Assembly: GCF_003336425.1 (NCBI RefSeq)
Contig: NZ_QEIO01000029.1
Span: forward strand, 1-48,318
Source: Marinitenerispora sediminis
GTDB lineage: Bacteria; Actinomycetota; Actinomycetes; Streptosporangiales; Streptosporangiaceae
DNA: 48,318 bases
Direction of reading: 5' to 3'
A program made the position numbers and the translations under genes. The notes under the pieces are model-generated. The model saw only the letters and a list, made by a program, of their open reading frames with translations, was not told the origin of the DNA and did no database searches. This document shows positions 16,482 to 25,625 of this stretch, piece by piece. Each line of letters starts with the position of its first letter. Position 1 is the stretch's first letter.

Positions 16482-17920
16482 GCGGCCTGGTGACCCCGAC
16501 CGACCCCGTTCCCGTCGCCGAACTCGGACGGGTGCACTTCGTCGGCATCGGCGGCGCGGGGATGTCGGGCATCGCGCGCGTGCTCATCCAGCGCGGTGTC
16601 GAGGTCTCCGGCAGCGACGCCCGCGACAGCGCGCTGCTGCGCGAACTGGAGGAGCTGGGCGCGCGGGTGCACGTCGGACACGCCGCCGGCAACGTCGGTG
16701 CCGCCGACACCGTCGTCGTCTCCTCGGCGATCCGCGCCGACAATCCCGAGCTCGCCGCCGCCCGCGAACGCGGCCTGCGCGTGCTGCCGCGCGCCGCGGC
16801 CCTCGGCGCGCTGCTGCTGGACCGGCGCGGTGTCGCGGTGGCCGGCACGCACGGCAAGACCACCACCACCTCGATGCTCACCGTGGTGCTGCGGGAGCTG
16901 GGCACCGAGCCCGGATACGTGATCGGCGGCACGCTGGTCACCACCGGCCGGGGTGCCGACGCCGGCGCCGGCGACGTCATCGTGGTCGAGGCCGACGAGA
17001 GCGACGGCTCGTTCCTGATGCTCGCGCCGAGGGTCGCCGTCGTCACCAACGTCGAGGCCGACCACCTGGACAACTACGGCGGGCTGGCCGAGATCCACGC
17101 GAACTTCGCGGCGTTCACCGAGCGGGTCGCCGAGGCGATGGTCGTCGGGATCGACGACCCCGGCGCGCGCAAGGTGGCCGAGGCGGCGCGGGAGCGCGGC
17201 CTGCGGGTGCGCACCTACGGCGAGTCGCCCGAGGCGGACTTCCGGGTCTCCGGCATCGCCGCCCGGGGCTTCGCCACCGAGTTCACGCTCACCGCGCCCG
17301 GCGGCGAGCCGCTGCGGTGCGCCATCGCGGTGCCCGGCCGGCACAACGTGCTGAACGCCGCGGCCGCCGTCGCGGTGGCCGACGAGCTCGGGCACGACCC
17401 CGAGGTCGCGGTCGAGGCGCTGGCCGCCTACACCGGCGCCGCCCGGCGGTTCGAGCTCAAGGGCGAGGCCGCGGGCGTGCGGGTGTACGACAGCTACGCG
17501 CACCACCCCACCGAGATCGCGGCCGACCTGCGCGCGGCGCGCGCTGCGCTGGACAGCGACCCGGGTGCGGCCGACTCCGAGGGGACGCGCGGCCGGGTCG
17601 TGGCGCTGTTCCAACCGCACCTGTACAGTCGCACCCGGATCTTCGCCACCGAGTTCGCCGAGGCCCTCACGCTCGCCGACGAGGTCGTCGTCCTGTCGAT
17701 CTACGCGGCGCGCGAGGACCCCGAGCCGGGGGTGACCGCCGAGCTGATCACGCGCGGCGTCGGACACGACCGGGTCCGCCACGAGCCCGACCGGGCCGCG
17801 GCGGTGGACCTGGTGGCGTCGCTGGCCCGGCCCGGCGACATCGTGCTGACGATGGGCGCGGGTGACGTCACCGAGCTCGGGCCGGCCATCGTCGAGCGCC
17901 TGGAGCGGGCCGCGGGCTGA
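16478..17920 (+). CDS. murC: UDP-MurNAc:L-alanine ligase MurC
   Basis: MurC adds L-alanine to UDP-MurNAc, the first peptide step. The 480-residue product shows the N-terminal nucleotide-binding motif FVGIGGAGMSGIARVLIQRG near residue 20, the P-loop VAGTHGKTTTTSML near 122, EADESDGSF, NVEADHLDNYG and the C-terminal YDSYAHHPTEIAADL. ATG 16478 has GAGGGGGC upstream and overlaps the stop of a tiny ORF. The ftsQ start lies 32 bases downstream. Confidence 0.96.
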   Translation: MSGLVTPTDPVPVAELGRVHFVGIGGAGMSGIARVLIQRGVEVSGSDARDSALLRELEELGARVHVGHAAGNVGAADTVVVSSAIRADNPELAAARERGLRVLPRAAALGALLLDRRGVAVAGTHGKTTTTSMLTVVLRELGTEPGYVIGGTLVTTGRGADAGAGDVIVVEADESDGSFLMLAPRVAVVTNVEADHLDNYGGLAEIHANFAAFTERVAEAMVVGIDDPGARKVAEAARERGLRVRTYGESPEADFRVSGIAARGFATEFTLTAPGGEPLRCAIAVPGRHNVLNAAAAVAVADELGHDPEVAVEALAAYTGAARRFELKGEAAGVRVYDSYAHHPTEIAADLRAARAALDSDPGAADSEGTRGRVVALFQPHLYSRTRIFATEFAEALTLADEVVVLSIYAAREDPEPGVTAELITRGVGHDRVRHEPDRAAAVDLVASLARPGDIVLTMGAGDVTELGPAIVERLERAAG

Positions 17921-17952
17921 GCTGGTCCGCCGCCGGACGATGGAGGGATGCG

Positions 17953-18717
17953 GTGCGGGAGGCCGACACGGAGACCGGGGCGCCCGCCACCGCGCCCGCG
18001 GCGGAGGGGGCGCGCGGCGGCTCCGGCCGCCCCCGGCGCTCGGACCCCTGGAAGGCCGCCTTCGTCGCGCTGCTGGTCGTGGCGGTCCTCGCCGTCGCCG
18101 CGTGGCTGCTGCTCGGTTCGCGGCTGCTGGTCGTGCGTGACGTCGAGGTCACCGGGACGCAGCGCGTCGGCCGCGACGAGGTGCTCACCGCGGCCGACGT
18201 GCCCACCGGGACCGCGCTGGCCCGGGTGGACACCGAGGCCGTGCGGGAGCGGGTCGCCGACCTCCGGCTCGTGGAGTCGGTGGAGGTGTCGCGTAGCTGG
18301 CCGGCCACCCTGCGGGTGCGGGTGACCGAGCGGGCCCCGGCGCTCAGCGTGGCCGTCGGCGAGGGCTACCGGCTGGTCGACGGGGACGGGGTGACGGTCG
18401 AGGACGTCGCGGAGCGGCCGGCGGACTACCCGCTGGTCGACGTCCGGGGCGAGATCACCGGGAACCCGGGCATCGCCGAGGCCGCGGCCATCGTCGCGGA
18501 ACTCCCCGCCGACGTCCTGGAGCGGATCGGGCGGATCGACGCCACCGACCGGGCCGCCGTCATCCTGCTGCTCGACGACGGCGCCGAGGTGGTGTGGGGC
18601 GACGGCGAGCGCACCGCGGAGAAGGCGCGGCTGCTCGACATCCTCATGCGGGAGCACCCGCCCACCGAGGAGCGCCGCTACGACGTCAGCGCCCCCGACG
18701 TCGCGGTGGTCGAGTAG
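17953..18717 (+). CDS. ftsQ: Cell division protein FtsQ
   Basis: FtsQ is a bitopic divisome scaffold that recruits FtsL and FtsB-type partners. The 254-residue product has a polar cytoplasmic tail of about 35 residues and one membrane helix (about 36-55, AAFVALLVVAVLAVAAWLLL). An extracytoplasmic POTRA domain follows, starting VVRDVEVTGTQRVGRDEVL, then the FtsQ beta domain. GTG 17953 is set by GGAGGG at 17942-17947. It lies between murC and ftsZ in the canonical order. Sequence conservation is modest, but POTRA and position make the call safe. Confidence 0.94.
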   Translation: MREADTETGAPATAPAAEGARGGSGRPRRSDPWKAAFVALLVVAVLAVAAWLLLGSRLLVVRDVEVTGTQRVGRDEVLTAADVPTGTALARVDTEAVRERVADLRLVESVEVSRSWPATLRVRVTERAPALSVAVGEGYRLVDGDGVTVEDVAERPADYPLVDVRGEITGNPGIAEAAAIVAELPADVLERIGRIDATDRAAVILLLDDGAEVVWGDGERTAEKARLLDILMREHPPTEERRYDVSAPDVAVVE

Positions 18718-19122
18718 CGGTGGCCGCGGGCCGGCGCGCTCGGCGCTCGCCGGCGGGCAGGACATTCGGGACGCGACGCGCCGAGCGCGCGTATCGCCTC
18801 CTCATGCGACACGCCGATAGGCTGAACTCGTGGTTAGTTGCTCGTCAGCGGGGCGTCAGCCTACTGTCGTAACGCAATACCTTTAGTTGACATAAGTAGG
18901 GACTCGGACCATTGCGGGAGAGCGTGGGCAGAGGCGCCCAGGTGCGTTCGCCCCGTCCGGGACCTCGTGACCCGGGGACCGGCCGCGCGCCGGCTCCGGT
19001 GCCACACAGCAGACAGTAGATCCGGACAGTCAGGCGGCCGTGCCACCGGCGGCGGGAACGTGGACGTTCCCGCGGGGATGCCGCGGTCGGCTGGCGCAAA
19101 GCGAGCGGAAAGGCCCCTCGTC
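18718..19122 (+). promoter_or_regulatory. ftsZ upstream region: promoter and 5'-UTR hairpin
   Basis: The 405-base ftsQ-ftsZ gap is AT-richer at 18810-18900 and is the likely site of ftsZ-specific promoters. TTGCTC (18838-18843) and TACTGT (18862-18867) are 18 bases apart. A second -10-like TAGGCT lies near 18819. A hairpin with a 9-bp stem GCGGGAACG/CGTTCCCGC and a TGGA loop sits at 19052-19073, about 50 bases ahead of the ftsZ start. Multiple ftsZ promoters are known in related actinomycetes. No gene is seen here. Confidence 0.5.
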
Positions 19123-20514
19123 GTGGCAGCACCGCAGAACTACCTCGCGGTCATCAAAGTCGTCGGTATCGGCGGCGGCGGTGTCAACGCCGTCAATCGG
19201 ATGATCGAGGAGGGACTCAAGGGCGTCGAGTTCATCGCCATCAACACCGACGCCCAGGCGCTGCTGATGAGCGATGCCGACGTCAAGCTCGACGTCGGCC
19301 GGGAGCTGACCCGGGGGCTGGGCGCCGGCGCCAACCCCGACGTCGGGCGCAAGGCCGCCGAGGACCACCGCGAGGAGATCGAGGAAGTCCTCAAGGGCGC
19401 CGACATGGTCTTCGTGACCGCGGGCGAGGGCGGCGGCACCGGTACCGGCGGCGCTCCGGTGGTCGCCAACATCGCCCGTTCGCTCGGCGCGCTGACGATC
19501 GGCGTGGTGACCCGCCCGTTCGGCTTCGAGGGCAAGCGGCGGGCCACCCAGGCCGAGGCGGGGATCGCGATGCTGCGTGAGGAGGTCGACACCCTGATCG
19601 TCATCCCGAACGACCGGCTGCTCTCGATCTCCGACCGCCAGGTCAGCGTCCTCGACGCCTTCAAGGCCGCCGACCAGGTCCTGCTCTCCGGTGTCCAGGG
19701 CATCACGGACCTCATCACCACGCCGGGTCTCATCAACCTCGACTTCGCCGACGTCAAGTCGGTCATGTCCGGTGCCGGATCGGCGCTCATGGGGATCGGC
19801 TCGGCCCGGGGGGACGACCGCGCGGTCGCCGCCGCCGAGATGGCGATCTCCTCGCCGCTGCTGGAGGCCAGCATCGACGGCGCCCACGGCGTGCTGCTCT
19901 CCATCCAGGGCGGGTCCGACCTCGGGCTGTTCGAGATCAACGAGGCCGCCCAGCTGGTGGCCAACTCCGCGGCGCCCGAGGCCAACATCATCTTCGGCGC
20001 GGTGATCGACGACGCGCTCGGCGACGAGGTGCGGGTGACGGTCATCGCGGCCGGCTTCGACGAGCCCGCTCCCGAGATCGTCACCCCGCCGCGGGCCGCC
20101 GTCACCGACCGGGTCGAGCCGCCCGCGCCGCCGCGGGCCGCTCCGCCGCCCGAGCGCCCGGCACCGCCCGCCGAGCCGCAGGTGGAGCGCCCCGCGCCCG
20201 AGCCGGTGCGCGAGGACCCGCCGGCCGAGCAGGCCGCGAGCCCGGAGCCCGAGCCGGAGTCCGCCCCGGAGCCGCCGCGGGCGGAGGAGCCCGCGCAGCC
20301 GCGCCCCGCGGAGCCGCAGCCGCCGGCCGCGCCGGCCGAGGAGGAGCCGTTCCAGCCGCGGGGCATCCGGCCCGTGGGCGAGGGCGCGTCCGGGACGGTG
20401 CGCCGCGGCGGCACGGAGAGCCCGTTCTCCCGCTCCGGTGAGGTGCCCACTCCGCGGCGCCGCGTGATCTTCGACGAGGGCGACGACCTGGACGTCCCCG
20501 ACTTCCTGAAGTGA
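19123..20514 (+). CDS. ftsZ: Cell division GTPase FtsZ
   Basis: FtsZ polymerises into the cytokinetic Z ring. The 463-residue product starts at GTG 19123 with the family-typical residues [19 protein letters not shown], following GGAAAGG at 19107-19113. The tubulin signature [12 protein letters not shown] lies near residue 103-114, and [11 protein letters not shown] and the T7-loop region [13 protein letters not shown] are intact. The globular domain ends near residue 320. A long Pro/Glu-rich linker of about 125 residues leads to the C-terminal tail [10 protein letters not shown], the binding site for partners such as SepF and FtsW. Two strong hairpins follow the stop. Confidence 0.97.
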   Translation: MAAPQNYLAVIKVVGIGGGGVNAVNRMIEEGLKGVEFIAINTDAQALLMSDADVKLDVGRELTRGLGAGANPDVGRKAAEDHREEIEEVLKGADMVFVTAGEGGGTGTGGAPVVANIARSLGALTIGVVTRPFGFEGKRRATQAEAGIAMLREEVDTLIVIPNDRLLSISDRQVSVLDAFKAADQVLLSGVQGITDLITTPGLINLDFADVKSVMSGAGSALMGIGSARGDDRAVAAAEMAISSPLLEASIDGAHGVLLSIQGGSDLGLFEINEAAQLVANSAAPEANIIFGAVIDDALGDEVRVTVIAAGFDEPAPEIVTPPRAAVTDRVEPPAPPRAAPPPERPAPPAEPQVERPAPEPVREDPPAEQAASPEPEPESAPEPPRAEEPAQPRPAEPQPPAAPAEEEPFQPRGIRPVGEGASGTVRRGGTESPFSRSGEVPTPRRRVIFDEGDDLDVPDFLK

Positions 20515-20523
20515 CCGGTTCTC

Positions 20524-20601
20524 GGGCCGGCGGTCCTGGGCGGACCGCCGGCCCCGTCGCATCGGCGGTGCGTCCCCGGGGGCGACCGCCGATATTCTTT
20601 T
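20524..20601 (+). terminator. Tandem hairpin terminators after ftsZ
   Basis: The first hairpin has a perfect 13-bp stem (20524-20536 with 20542-20554, loop TGGGC). The second pairs ATCGGCGGT (20561-20569) with ACCGCCGAT (20585-20593) and is followed by ATTCTTTT, a T-rich tail that is rare in DNA this GC-rich. This pair marks the end of the dcw transcript. The same TATTCT could double as a -10 for pgeF. Confidence 0.8.
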
Positions 20602-20644
20602 CCCGCACGTACTCCCCCCGCCCGCTGGAGGACCGACCCCCGCG

Positions 20645-21367
20645 ATGACTGCCGTGACCGAGATCGGACCGGGCGTCCGCGCCGGATTCACCGAGCGCTA
20701 CGGCGGCGGTGTCAGCGCCGCCCCGTTCGACACGCTCAACCTGGGGGCGGGGGTCGCGGACGACCCGGCCGCCGTCGCCGAGAACCGCCGCATCGCGGCG
20801 AACCGTTTCGGGTTCGACCCCGAGCGGGTGGTGTGGATGACCCAGGTGCACAGCGCCGACGTCGCGGTGGCGGACGCTCCGGGCGACGCGGGCCGGGTCG
20901 ACGCGGTGGTGACCACCCGTCCCGACCTCGTGCTCGCGACCCTGGCGGCGGACTGCCTGCCGATCCTGGCGGCCGACCTGGAGGCGGGCGTCATCGGCGC
21001 GGCGCACTCCGGCCGCCTCGGCACCGTCCGGGGGGTCGCCGCGGCGCTGATCGCCGAGATGGTCAGCCAGGGCGCCTCGGTGGAGCGGGTCTCGGTGCTG
21101 CTCGGCCCGGCCATCTGCGGCGCCTGCTACGAGGTGCCGCCCCAGATGCAGGACGAGGTCGCGGCGGGCACGCCCGAGGCGGCGAGCCGGACCCGTGCCG
21201 GGACGACCGGGGTGGACCTGCGCGCGGGCGTGACCGCCCAGCTCCGGCGGGCCGGGGTCCGGCGGATCGCCGCCGACGGGCGCTGCACGCTGGAGAGCCC
21301 CGAGCTCTTCTCGCACCGGCGCGGCGCCCCGACCGGGCGGCTCGCGGGCTTCGTCTGGAGGGCCTGA
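20645..21367 (+). CDS. pgeF: Polyphenol oxidase/peptidoglycan editing factor (PgeF/YfiH family)
   Basis: The 240-residue product belongs to the YfiH/DUF152 multicopper oxidoreductase-like family. Members have laccase or purine-nucleoside phosphorylase activity and, in E. coli (PgeF), help keep L-Ser out of the peptide stem by acting with MurC. The family's catalytic residues are visible as QVHSADV (His), ADCLPIL, AAHSGRLGTV (His) and CGACYEV (Cys). AAHSGRLG departs from the common AAHAGWRG form. GGAGGAC lies ahead of ATG 20645. It is followed three bases later by the yggS ATG, so the two are probably cotranscribed. Confidence 0.9.
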   Translation: MTAVTEIGPGVRAGFTERYGGGVSAAPFDTLNLGAGVADDPAAVAENRRIAANRFGFDPERVVWMTQVHSADVAVADAPGDAGRVDAVVTTRPDLVLATLAADCLPILAADLEAGVIGAAHSGRLGTVRGVAAALIAEMVSQGASVERVSVLLGPAICGACYEVPPQMQDEVAAGTPEAASRTRAGTTGVDLRAGVTAQLRRAGVRRIAADGRCTLESPELFSHRRGAPTGRLAGFVWRA

Positions 21368-21369
21368 GT

Positions 21370-22101
21370 ATGGCCGCGGAGGCGGAGCGGGCGCGGGCCG
21401 AGCGCGTCGCGGCGAACCTGGCCGCCGTCCGGCGGCGTGTCGCGGCGGCGTGCGCGGCCGCGGGACGCGCGGAGGACGAGGTGACCCTGGTCGCGGTGAC
21501 CAAGACCTACCCGGCGTCAGATGTGCGAATACTGACAAAACTGGGCATTATGGACGTCGGTGAGAACCGGGACCAGGAGGCCGCCGCCAAGGCCGCCGAG
21601 TGCGCCGACCTTCCCCTCATCTGGCACTTCGTCGGTCAGCTGCAGACCAACAAAGCCCGTTCGGTCGTCCGCTACGCCGACGTCGTGCACTCGGTCGACC
21701 GCGTCCGCCTGGCGCGGGAGCTCGGACTGCGGGCACGCGCGGCCGGGCGCGAGCTGAGATGCCTCGTCCAGGTCAACCTGGACCCGGAGTCGGCGGCCGG
21801 CGTGCTCGGGCCGCGCGGCGGTGCCGATCCGCGCGACGTCCTCGCGGTCGCCGACGCGATCCACGCGGAGGAGGGCCTCGCGGTCGGCGGTGTGATGGCC
21901 GTCGCGCCGCGCGGGGGAGACCCGGCGGAGGCGTTCGACCGGCTCGCCGCGGTCGCCGCGCAGGTCCGGGCTCGCTACCCTCAAGCGACGGCCGTGTCCG
22001 CGGGCATGAGCGGTGATCTGGAGGCCGCGATCGAGCGGGGCGCGACACACCTGAGAATCGGTGCGGCGTTGCTCGGCGATCGTGCGGCGAACGTGGGGTA
22101 A
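21370..22101 (+). CDS. yggS: PLP homeostasis protein (YggS/PLPBP family)
   Basis: The 243-residue product is a single-domain TIM-barrel PLP-binding protein that buffers pyridoxal phosphate and has no known catalytic reaction. The PLP lysine lies in [13 protein letters not shown] near residue 43. [24 protein letters not shown] and [22 protein letters not shown] are family hallmarks. ATG 21370 follows pgeF closely with GGAGGG at 21355-21360. This pgeF-yggS-sepF order downstream of ftsZ is standard in actinobacteria. Confidence 0.95.
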   Translation: MAAEAERARAERVAANLAAVRRRVAAACAAAGRAEDEVTLVAVTKTYPASDVRILTKLGIMDVGENRDQEAAAKAAECADLPLIWHFVGQLQTNKARSVVRYADVVHSVDRVRLARELGLRARAAGRELRCLVQVNLDPESAAGVLGPRGGADPRDVLAVADAIHAEEGLAVGGVMAVAPRGGDPAEAFDRLAAVAAQVRARYPQATAVSAGMSGDLEAAIERGATHLRIGAALLGDRAANVG

Positions 22102-22219
22102 TGTCCCCACATGGACCTTGGCGCCCATCTGTCGAGTTCGCCCAGCGTGGCGGGCCCGGCCGAGAGCCAGCGATAAGTCATCTGCGGTACAGCACCACAG
22201 GGACGACGGAGGACAAGAG

Positions 22220-22747
22220 ATGGCCGGCGCGATGCGCAAGATGGCGGTCTACCTCGGCCTCGTGGAGGACGACCGTTACGATCACCGCTATGCGGATGAA
22301 TATGATGACTTCGAGGATTTCGATGAGGGCGTCGAGGACCGACGTGACCGCGACCTCGAGCCTCGGGGCGGCGATCCCCGCACCCGGGCTGTGACGGAGG
22401 CGGATGACTACGCCGTGTCCCACGGAGAGCGACGCAACGTCACACACGCCGCGCCGGCCACCGCCGATCTCGCGCGAATTACCACGCTGCATCCACGCAC
22501 GTATAACGAAGCGCGTACTATCGGAGAGCATTTCCGGGAAGGCATACCGGTGATCATGAACCTCACCGAGATGGTCGACAGCGACGCCAAGCGTCTGGTC
22601 GACTTCGCGGCGGGGCTGATCTTCGGTCTGCATGGCAGTATCGAGCGCGTGACCAACAAGGTGTTCCTGCTGTCCCCGGCTAATGTTGAGGTGACCGCTG
22701 AAGACAAGGCACGGATCGCTGAGCGAGGGTTCTTCAATCAGAGCTAG
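22220..22747 (+). CDS. sepF: Cell division protein SepF
   Basis: SepF tethers FtsZ to the membrane and aligns the Z ring in Gram-positive bacteria. The 175-residue product has the N-terminal amphipathic membrane anchor ([13 protein letters not shown]), an acidic linker rich in Asp/Tyr (about residues 17-55), and the conserved core starting [20 protein letters not shown], with [30 protein letters not shown] 22220 has GGAGGA at 22208-22213; a second ATG at 22232 is an alternative. YggT follows about 40 bases later. Confidence 0.96.
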   Translation: MAGAMRKMAVYLGLVEDDRYDHRYADEYDDFEDFDEGVEDRRDRDLEPRGGDPRTRAVTEADDYAVSHGERRNVTHAAPATADLARITTLHPRTYNEARTIGEHFREGIPVIMNLTEMVDSDAKRLVDFAAGLIFGLHGSIERVTNKVFLLSPANVEVTAEDKARIAERGFFNQS

Positions 22748-22786
22748 ATCATCACAGATGTCCAGGGATTGGGCCGGGGAACGACC

Positions 22787-23080
22787 GTGAGTATCGTCCA
22801 GAACATACTCATCGCCGTGCTGTACCTCTTCATGCTGGTACTCATCGCGCGGCTTGTGTTCGAGATCGTGCAGTCGTTCGCGCGGTCCTGGCGACCCACC
22901 GGGTTCGTGCTGGTGCTCGCCGAGACGACCTACACGATCACCGACCCGCCGTTGAGGTTCCTGCGTCGCTTCATCAAGCCCGTACGCCTGGGGAGCGTTG
23001 CGCTGGATCTGAGCTTCACCGTCCTCTTCCTCCTGGTGGTGATCCTCATCCAGTTCGTGGCCTGGATCCCGGCCATGTAG
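22787..23080 (+). CDS. YggT family membrane protein
   Basis: This is a 97-residue integral membrane protein with two hydrophobic helices (about 3-24, VQNILIAVLYLFMLVLIARL, and 70-92) flanking a cytoplasmic segment with ITDPPLRFLRRFIKPVRLG, the YggT (PF02325) hallmark. The family is linked to osmotic tolerance and to the division cluster, without a defined biochemical role. I chose GTG 22787, with GGGGA six bases before it, over the TTG at 22769. Confidence 0.92.
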   Translation: MSIVQNILIAVLYLFMLVLIARLVFEIVQSFARSWRPTGFVLVLAETTYTITDPPLRFLRRFIKPVRLGSVALDLSFTVLFLLVVILIQFVAWIPAM

Positions 23081-23127
23081 CGGGCCGCAGATGTCGGAAA
23101 GGTAAGCTCCGGTTCCGATATGTGGTC

Positions 23128-23155
23128 TTGGTCATGATCTGGATTGCCGTAAGGT
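23128..23155 (+). promoter_or_regulatory. divIVA promoter candidate
   Basis: TTGGTC (23128-23133) and TAAGGT (23150-23155) are 16 bases apart in the 129-base gap ahead of divIVA. An overlapping alternative is TTGCCG (23144-23149) with TAGCGT (23166-23171). divIVA usually has its own promoter in this position. Confidence 0.5.
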
Positions 23156-23209
23156 CACGATCAGGTAGCGTCCCTACGGACAGAGTCCAAGCGCGCCAAG
23201 GAGACGAAC

Positions 23210-24079
23210 ATGCCGCTGACACCCGCGGATGTACGGAATAAACAGTTCAGTACGACCCGGCTACGGCCGGGGTACGACGAAGAAGAGGTCGACGCCTTCC
23301 TCGACGAGGTCGAGTCCGAGCTCGACCGGCTGATCCAGGAGAACGAGGAGCTGCGCGGCAAGCTCGCGGAGTGCCTGCGGGGGAAGGTGCCCAACGCGGG
23401 CATGCAGGACTTCCAGCCGCAGGAGCCCCAGCTCGCCCCGGAGCCGCCGCCGCAGCCCGAGCCCCCGCGGCCGGAGCCGGTCAAGCAGCCGGAGCCCATG
23501 CCGCAGATGGCCAGCATGGGACTGCCGGGCGCCGAGGACAACATGGACACGGCCGCCCGGGTGCTCGCGCTCGCCCAGCAGACCGCCGACCAGGCGATCT
23601 CCGACGCGCGCCGCGAAGCCGACGAGACCCTCGGACGCGCCCGCCACGAAGCTGACGACATCCTCGGCAAGGCCCGCCGCCAGGCCGAGCAGATCGTCAA
23701 CGAGGCGCGCGCCCGCTCCGAGAACCTCGACCGCGACGCCCAGGAGCGGCACCGCCAGGTCATGGGCTCGCTCGTGCAGCAGCGCGAGGAGCTGGAGCAC
23801 AAGGTCAGCGAGCTCAAGGACTTCGAGCGCGAGTACCGCAGCCGGCTCAAGGACTACTTCGAGCGGCAGCTGCGCGAGCTCGCCGAGGGGGCCAACGACC
23901 ACAACGCCCCGCCCACCACCACCGGTGGGTTCCAGACGATGGCTCCGCCGACCGGGGGCACCCCGGCGCTGCAGCACGCGGGTCCGGGCGGTGCACCCGC
24001 CGGCAACCCGTTCGCCCAGCCCGAGCCCGCGCAGCACGGTGGCTACCACCCCGGTGACGCGCCGCACGACCGCCGCTGA
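23210..24079 (+). CDS. divIVA: Polar growth protein DivIVA/Wag31
   Basis: DivIVA (Wag31) is a coiled-coil protein that marks curved membrane at cell poles and hyphal tips and organises apical growth. The 289-residue product opens MPLTPADVRNKQFSTTRLRP followed by GYDEEEVDAFLDEVE, the lipid-binding N-terminal domain (about 1-60). A Pro/Glu-rich linker (about 70-105) and a long coiled coil (about 115-225, rich in ARREADE-type heptads) follow. The tail is Gly/Pro/His-rich and disordered. AAGGAGA precedes the ATG. The next gene starts 57 bases downstream. Confidence 0.96.
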   Translation: MPLTPADVRNKQFSTTRLRPGYDEEEVDAFLDEVESELDRLIQENEELRGKLAECLRGKVPNAGMQDFQPQEPQLAPEPPPQPEPPRPEPVKQPEPMPQMASMGLPGAEDNMDTAARVLALAQQTADQAISDARREADETLGRARHEADDILGKARRQAEQIVNEARARSENLDRDAQERHRQVMGSLVQQREELEHKVSELKDFEREYRSRLKDYFERQLRELAEGANDHNAPPTTTGGFQTMAPPTGGTPALQHAGPGGAPAGNPFAQPEPAQHGGYHPGDAPHDRR

Positions 24080-24136
24080 CGGTCGGCGAGGCGTCACCAC
24101 ACGACCCCGTGAGTTCCTGAAAAGGCCAACCCTCCA

Positions 24137-25588
24137 GTGATCATCGTTTGCCTCGTCGCCGTCGTCGCGGCCCTGGTCGTCATCGGCGTGGCAGTGGCGC
24201 TCGCAGAGCTGACTCTCGTGTACATCGCTCTCGGACTGGGCGCCGTGGCAGCGGTACTGCTGGTCGTGGAGTTCGTCCGCAACCGGGCGGAGCTCCTCGG
24301 CGGGCGGCGCGGTGATCTCGCATGGGGGACGGCCGCCCCGGTGTCAGCGGCTGGGACGGACGGTTTGGGGAAGGCGTCCGTCCACTCCGCTCCCACCAGG
24401 GAGGGCTACGCGGCTGGCCCGGGGAGCGTCCCGGCGGCCGCACGGCAGCCGGCGCCCGTGGTGCCGGCCGGACACCCATGGGGCAGCAGTGCGCCCGCAC
24501 CCGCGCCGGAACCCGAGCCGGTGCGGGCGGTCGCGTATCCGGCGCACACCGGGGGAGGGGCGCCGGCTGTGGACGTACCCCGGTCCGACCCGAACCCGGA
24601 TCGGACGCACGACGCGGACCCCGGCGCGGCCACCGCCGCGTCCGGCCAGTCGGAGCGGCCGGAACAGCCGACCGCGCCGGTGGAGACCGCGCACAGCCCC
24701 GAGAACCGCGACGCGGATCCCGCCGAGGGGGAGGGAACGGCGCCGGACGACGCCCGGTCGCCCGACCGGGCGGAGACGGTCGCCGTGCCGGACCCCGAGC
24801 CGGTCACCGCCGACCCGGAGCAGCGGCCGGAGCCGGCCGGCGCTCCGCGGACCGGGGAGGACGCCGCGGCTGACGACGGCGGCGCCTCCCGGCCCCGGCC
24901 CGCTGAGGACTCCGAGGACTCCGAGGACGGCGGGTCCGACCTCGTCGAGCCGGGCAGCGGCCGCTCCGAGACCCCGCCGGCCGACCCCGAGGCCGAAGAC
25001 TCCCATGACGCAGCGGCGACCGCCCCCGCCCCGACCGAAACCCCGTCCGCGCCCGAAGCCGCGCCCGAGGCCGCCGCAGGGCCCGCGACCCCCGACATCG
25101 AAACGGCTGACACCGCCGCCGAATCCACGTCCGCCGAGGCCGACGCGGTCGAGTCCGCGCCCGGCCCCGACGAGGACGGGACCGGTACCGAAGTGCCGGC
25201 CGCCAGGTTCTCCTCCTCCGTCGTTGCCGACCCTCCGGCCGCCGCAGCCGATCCCGAACCCGCGGAGCCGACCCCGGCCGATGACCGCGCCGAGCGGCTC
25301 GACGGCGCTGCGGCCGGCTCCGAGCACGCCGGCGACGAGGCGGACCCCGCCCCGGACACCGTGCCCCACGAGGCCGCCGACACCGACCGCCCGGGCGCCG
25401 GCGAGCCCGAGGACGAGCGGGACGCCGAGACCGCCGCCAGCACGGCCGCCGGCGGCGACACCGCCCCGGAGCGCACCGGAGCCGTCCCGCGCCAGGCCGA
25501 TGAGCCGGACCCGGAGCCGGACCCGGACGCCACCGCGGTGCTCCGGCGCCCCGCCTCCGGCACCCGGACCACCGACCGCGACGACTGA
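24137..25588 (+). CDS. Membrane-anchored protein with very long acidic disordered tail
   Basis: I do not recognise this 483-residue protein. Two hydrophobic helices lie at about residues 2-22 and 24-46. The remaining 430 residues are low-complexity and strongly acidic, dominated by Ala, Pro, Glu, Asp and Thr, with repeats such as EDSEDSEDGG and many EPEP and PEP motifs. There is no globular domain. GTG 24137 has AAAAGG about 11 bases upstream. Position directly after divIVA suggests an envelope or polar-growth role, but this is inference. The C-terminus converges on the methyltransferase gene 37 bases away. Confidence 0.75.
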   Translation: MIIVCLVAVVAALVVIGVAVALAELTLVYIALGLGAVAAVLLVVEFVRNRAELLGGRRGDLAWGTAAPVSAAGTDGLGKASVHSAPTREGYAAGPGSVPAAARQPAPVVPAGHPWGSSAPAPAPEPEPVRAVAYPAHTGGGAPAVDVPRSDPNPDRTHDADPGAATAASGQSERPEQPTAPVETAHSPENRDADPAEGEGTAPDDARSPDRAETVAVPDPEPVTADPEQRPEPAGAPRTGEDAAADDGGASRPRPAEDSEDSEDGGSDLVEPGSGRSETPPADPEAEDSHDAAATAPAPTETPSAPEAAPEAAAGPATPDIETADTAAESTSAEADAVESAPGPDEDGTGTEVPAARFSSSVVADPPAAAADPEPAEPTPADDRAERLDGAAAGSEHAGDEADPAPDTVPHEAADTDRPGAGEPEDERDAETAASTAAGGDTAPERTGAVPRQADEPDPEPDPDATAVLRRPASGTRTTDRDD

Positions 25589-25625
25589 GCCCGCGCCAGG
25601 GCCCGCCGATCCCGCGCGGCGCCCG

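Noticed and set aside
18887-18897. TTGACA as the ftsZ promoter -35
   Set aside because: It is a perfect hexamer, but no -10 element lies 16-19 bases downstream; TTGCTC/TACTGT just upstream is a better pair.
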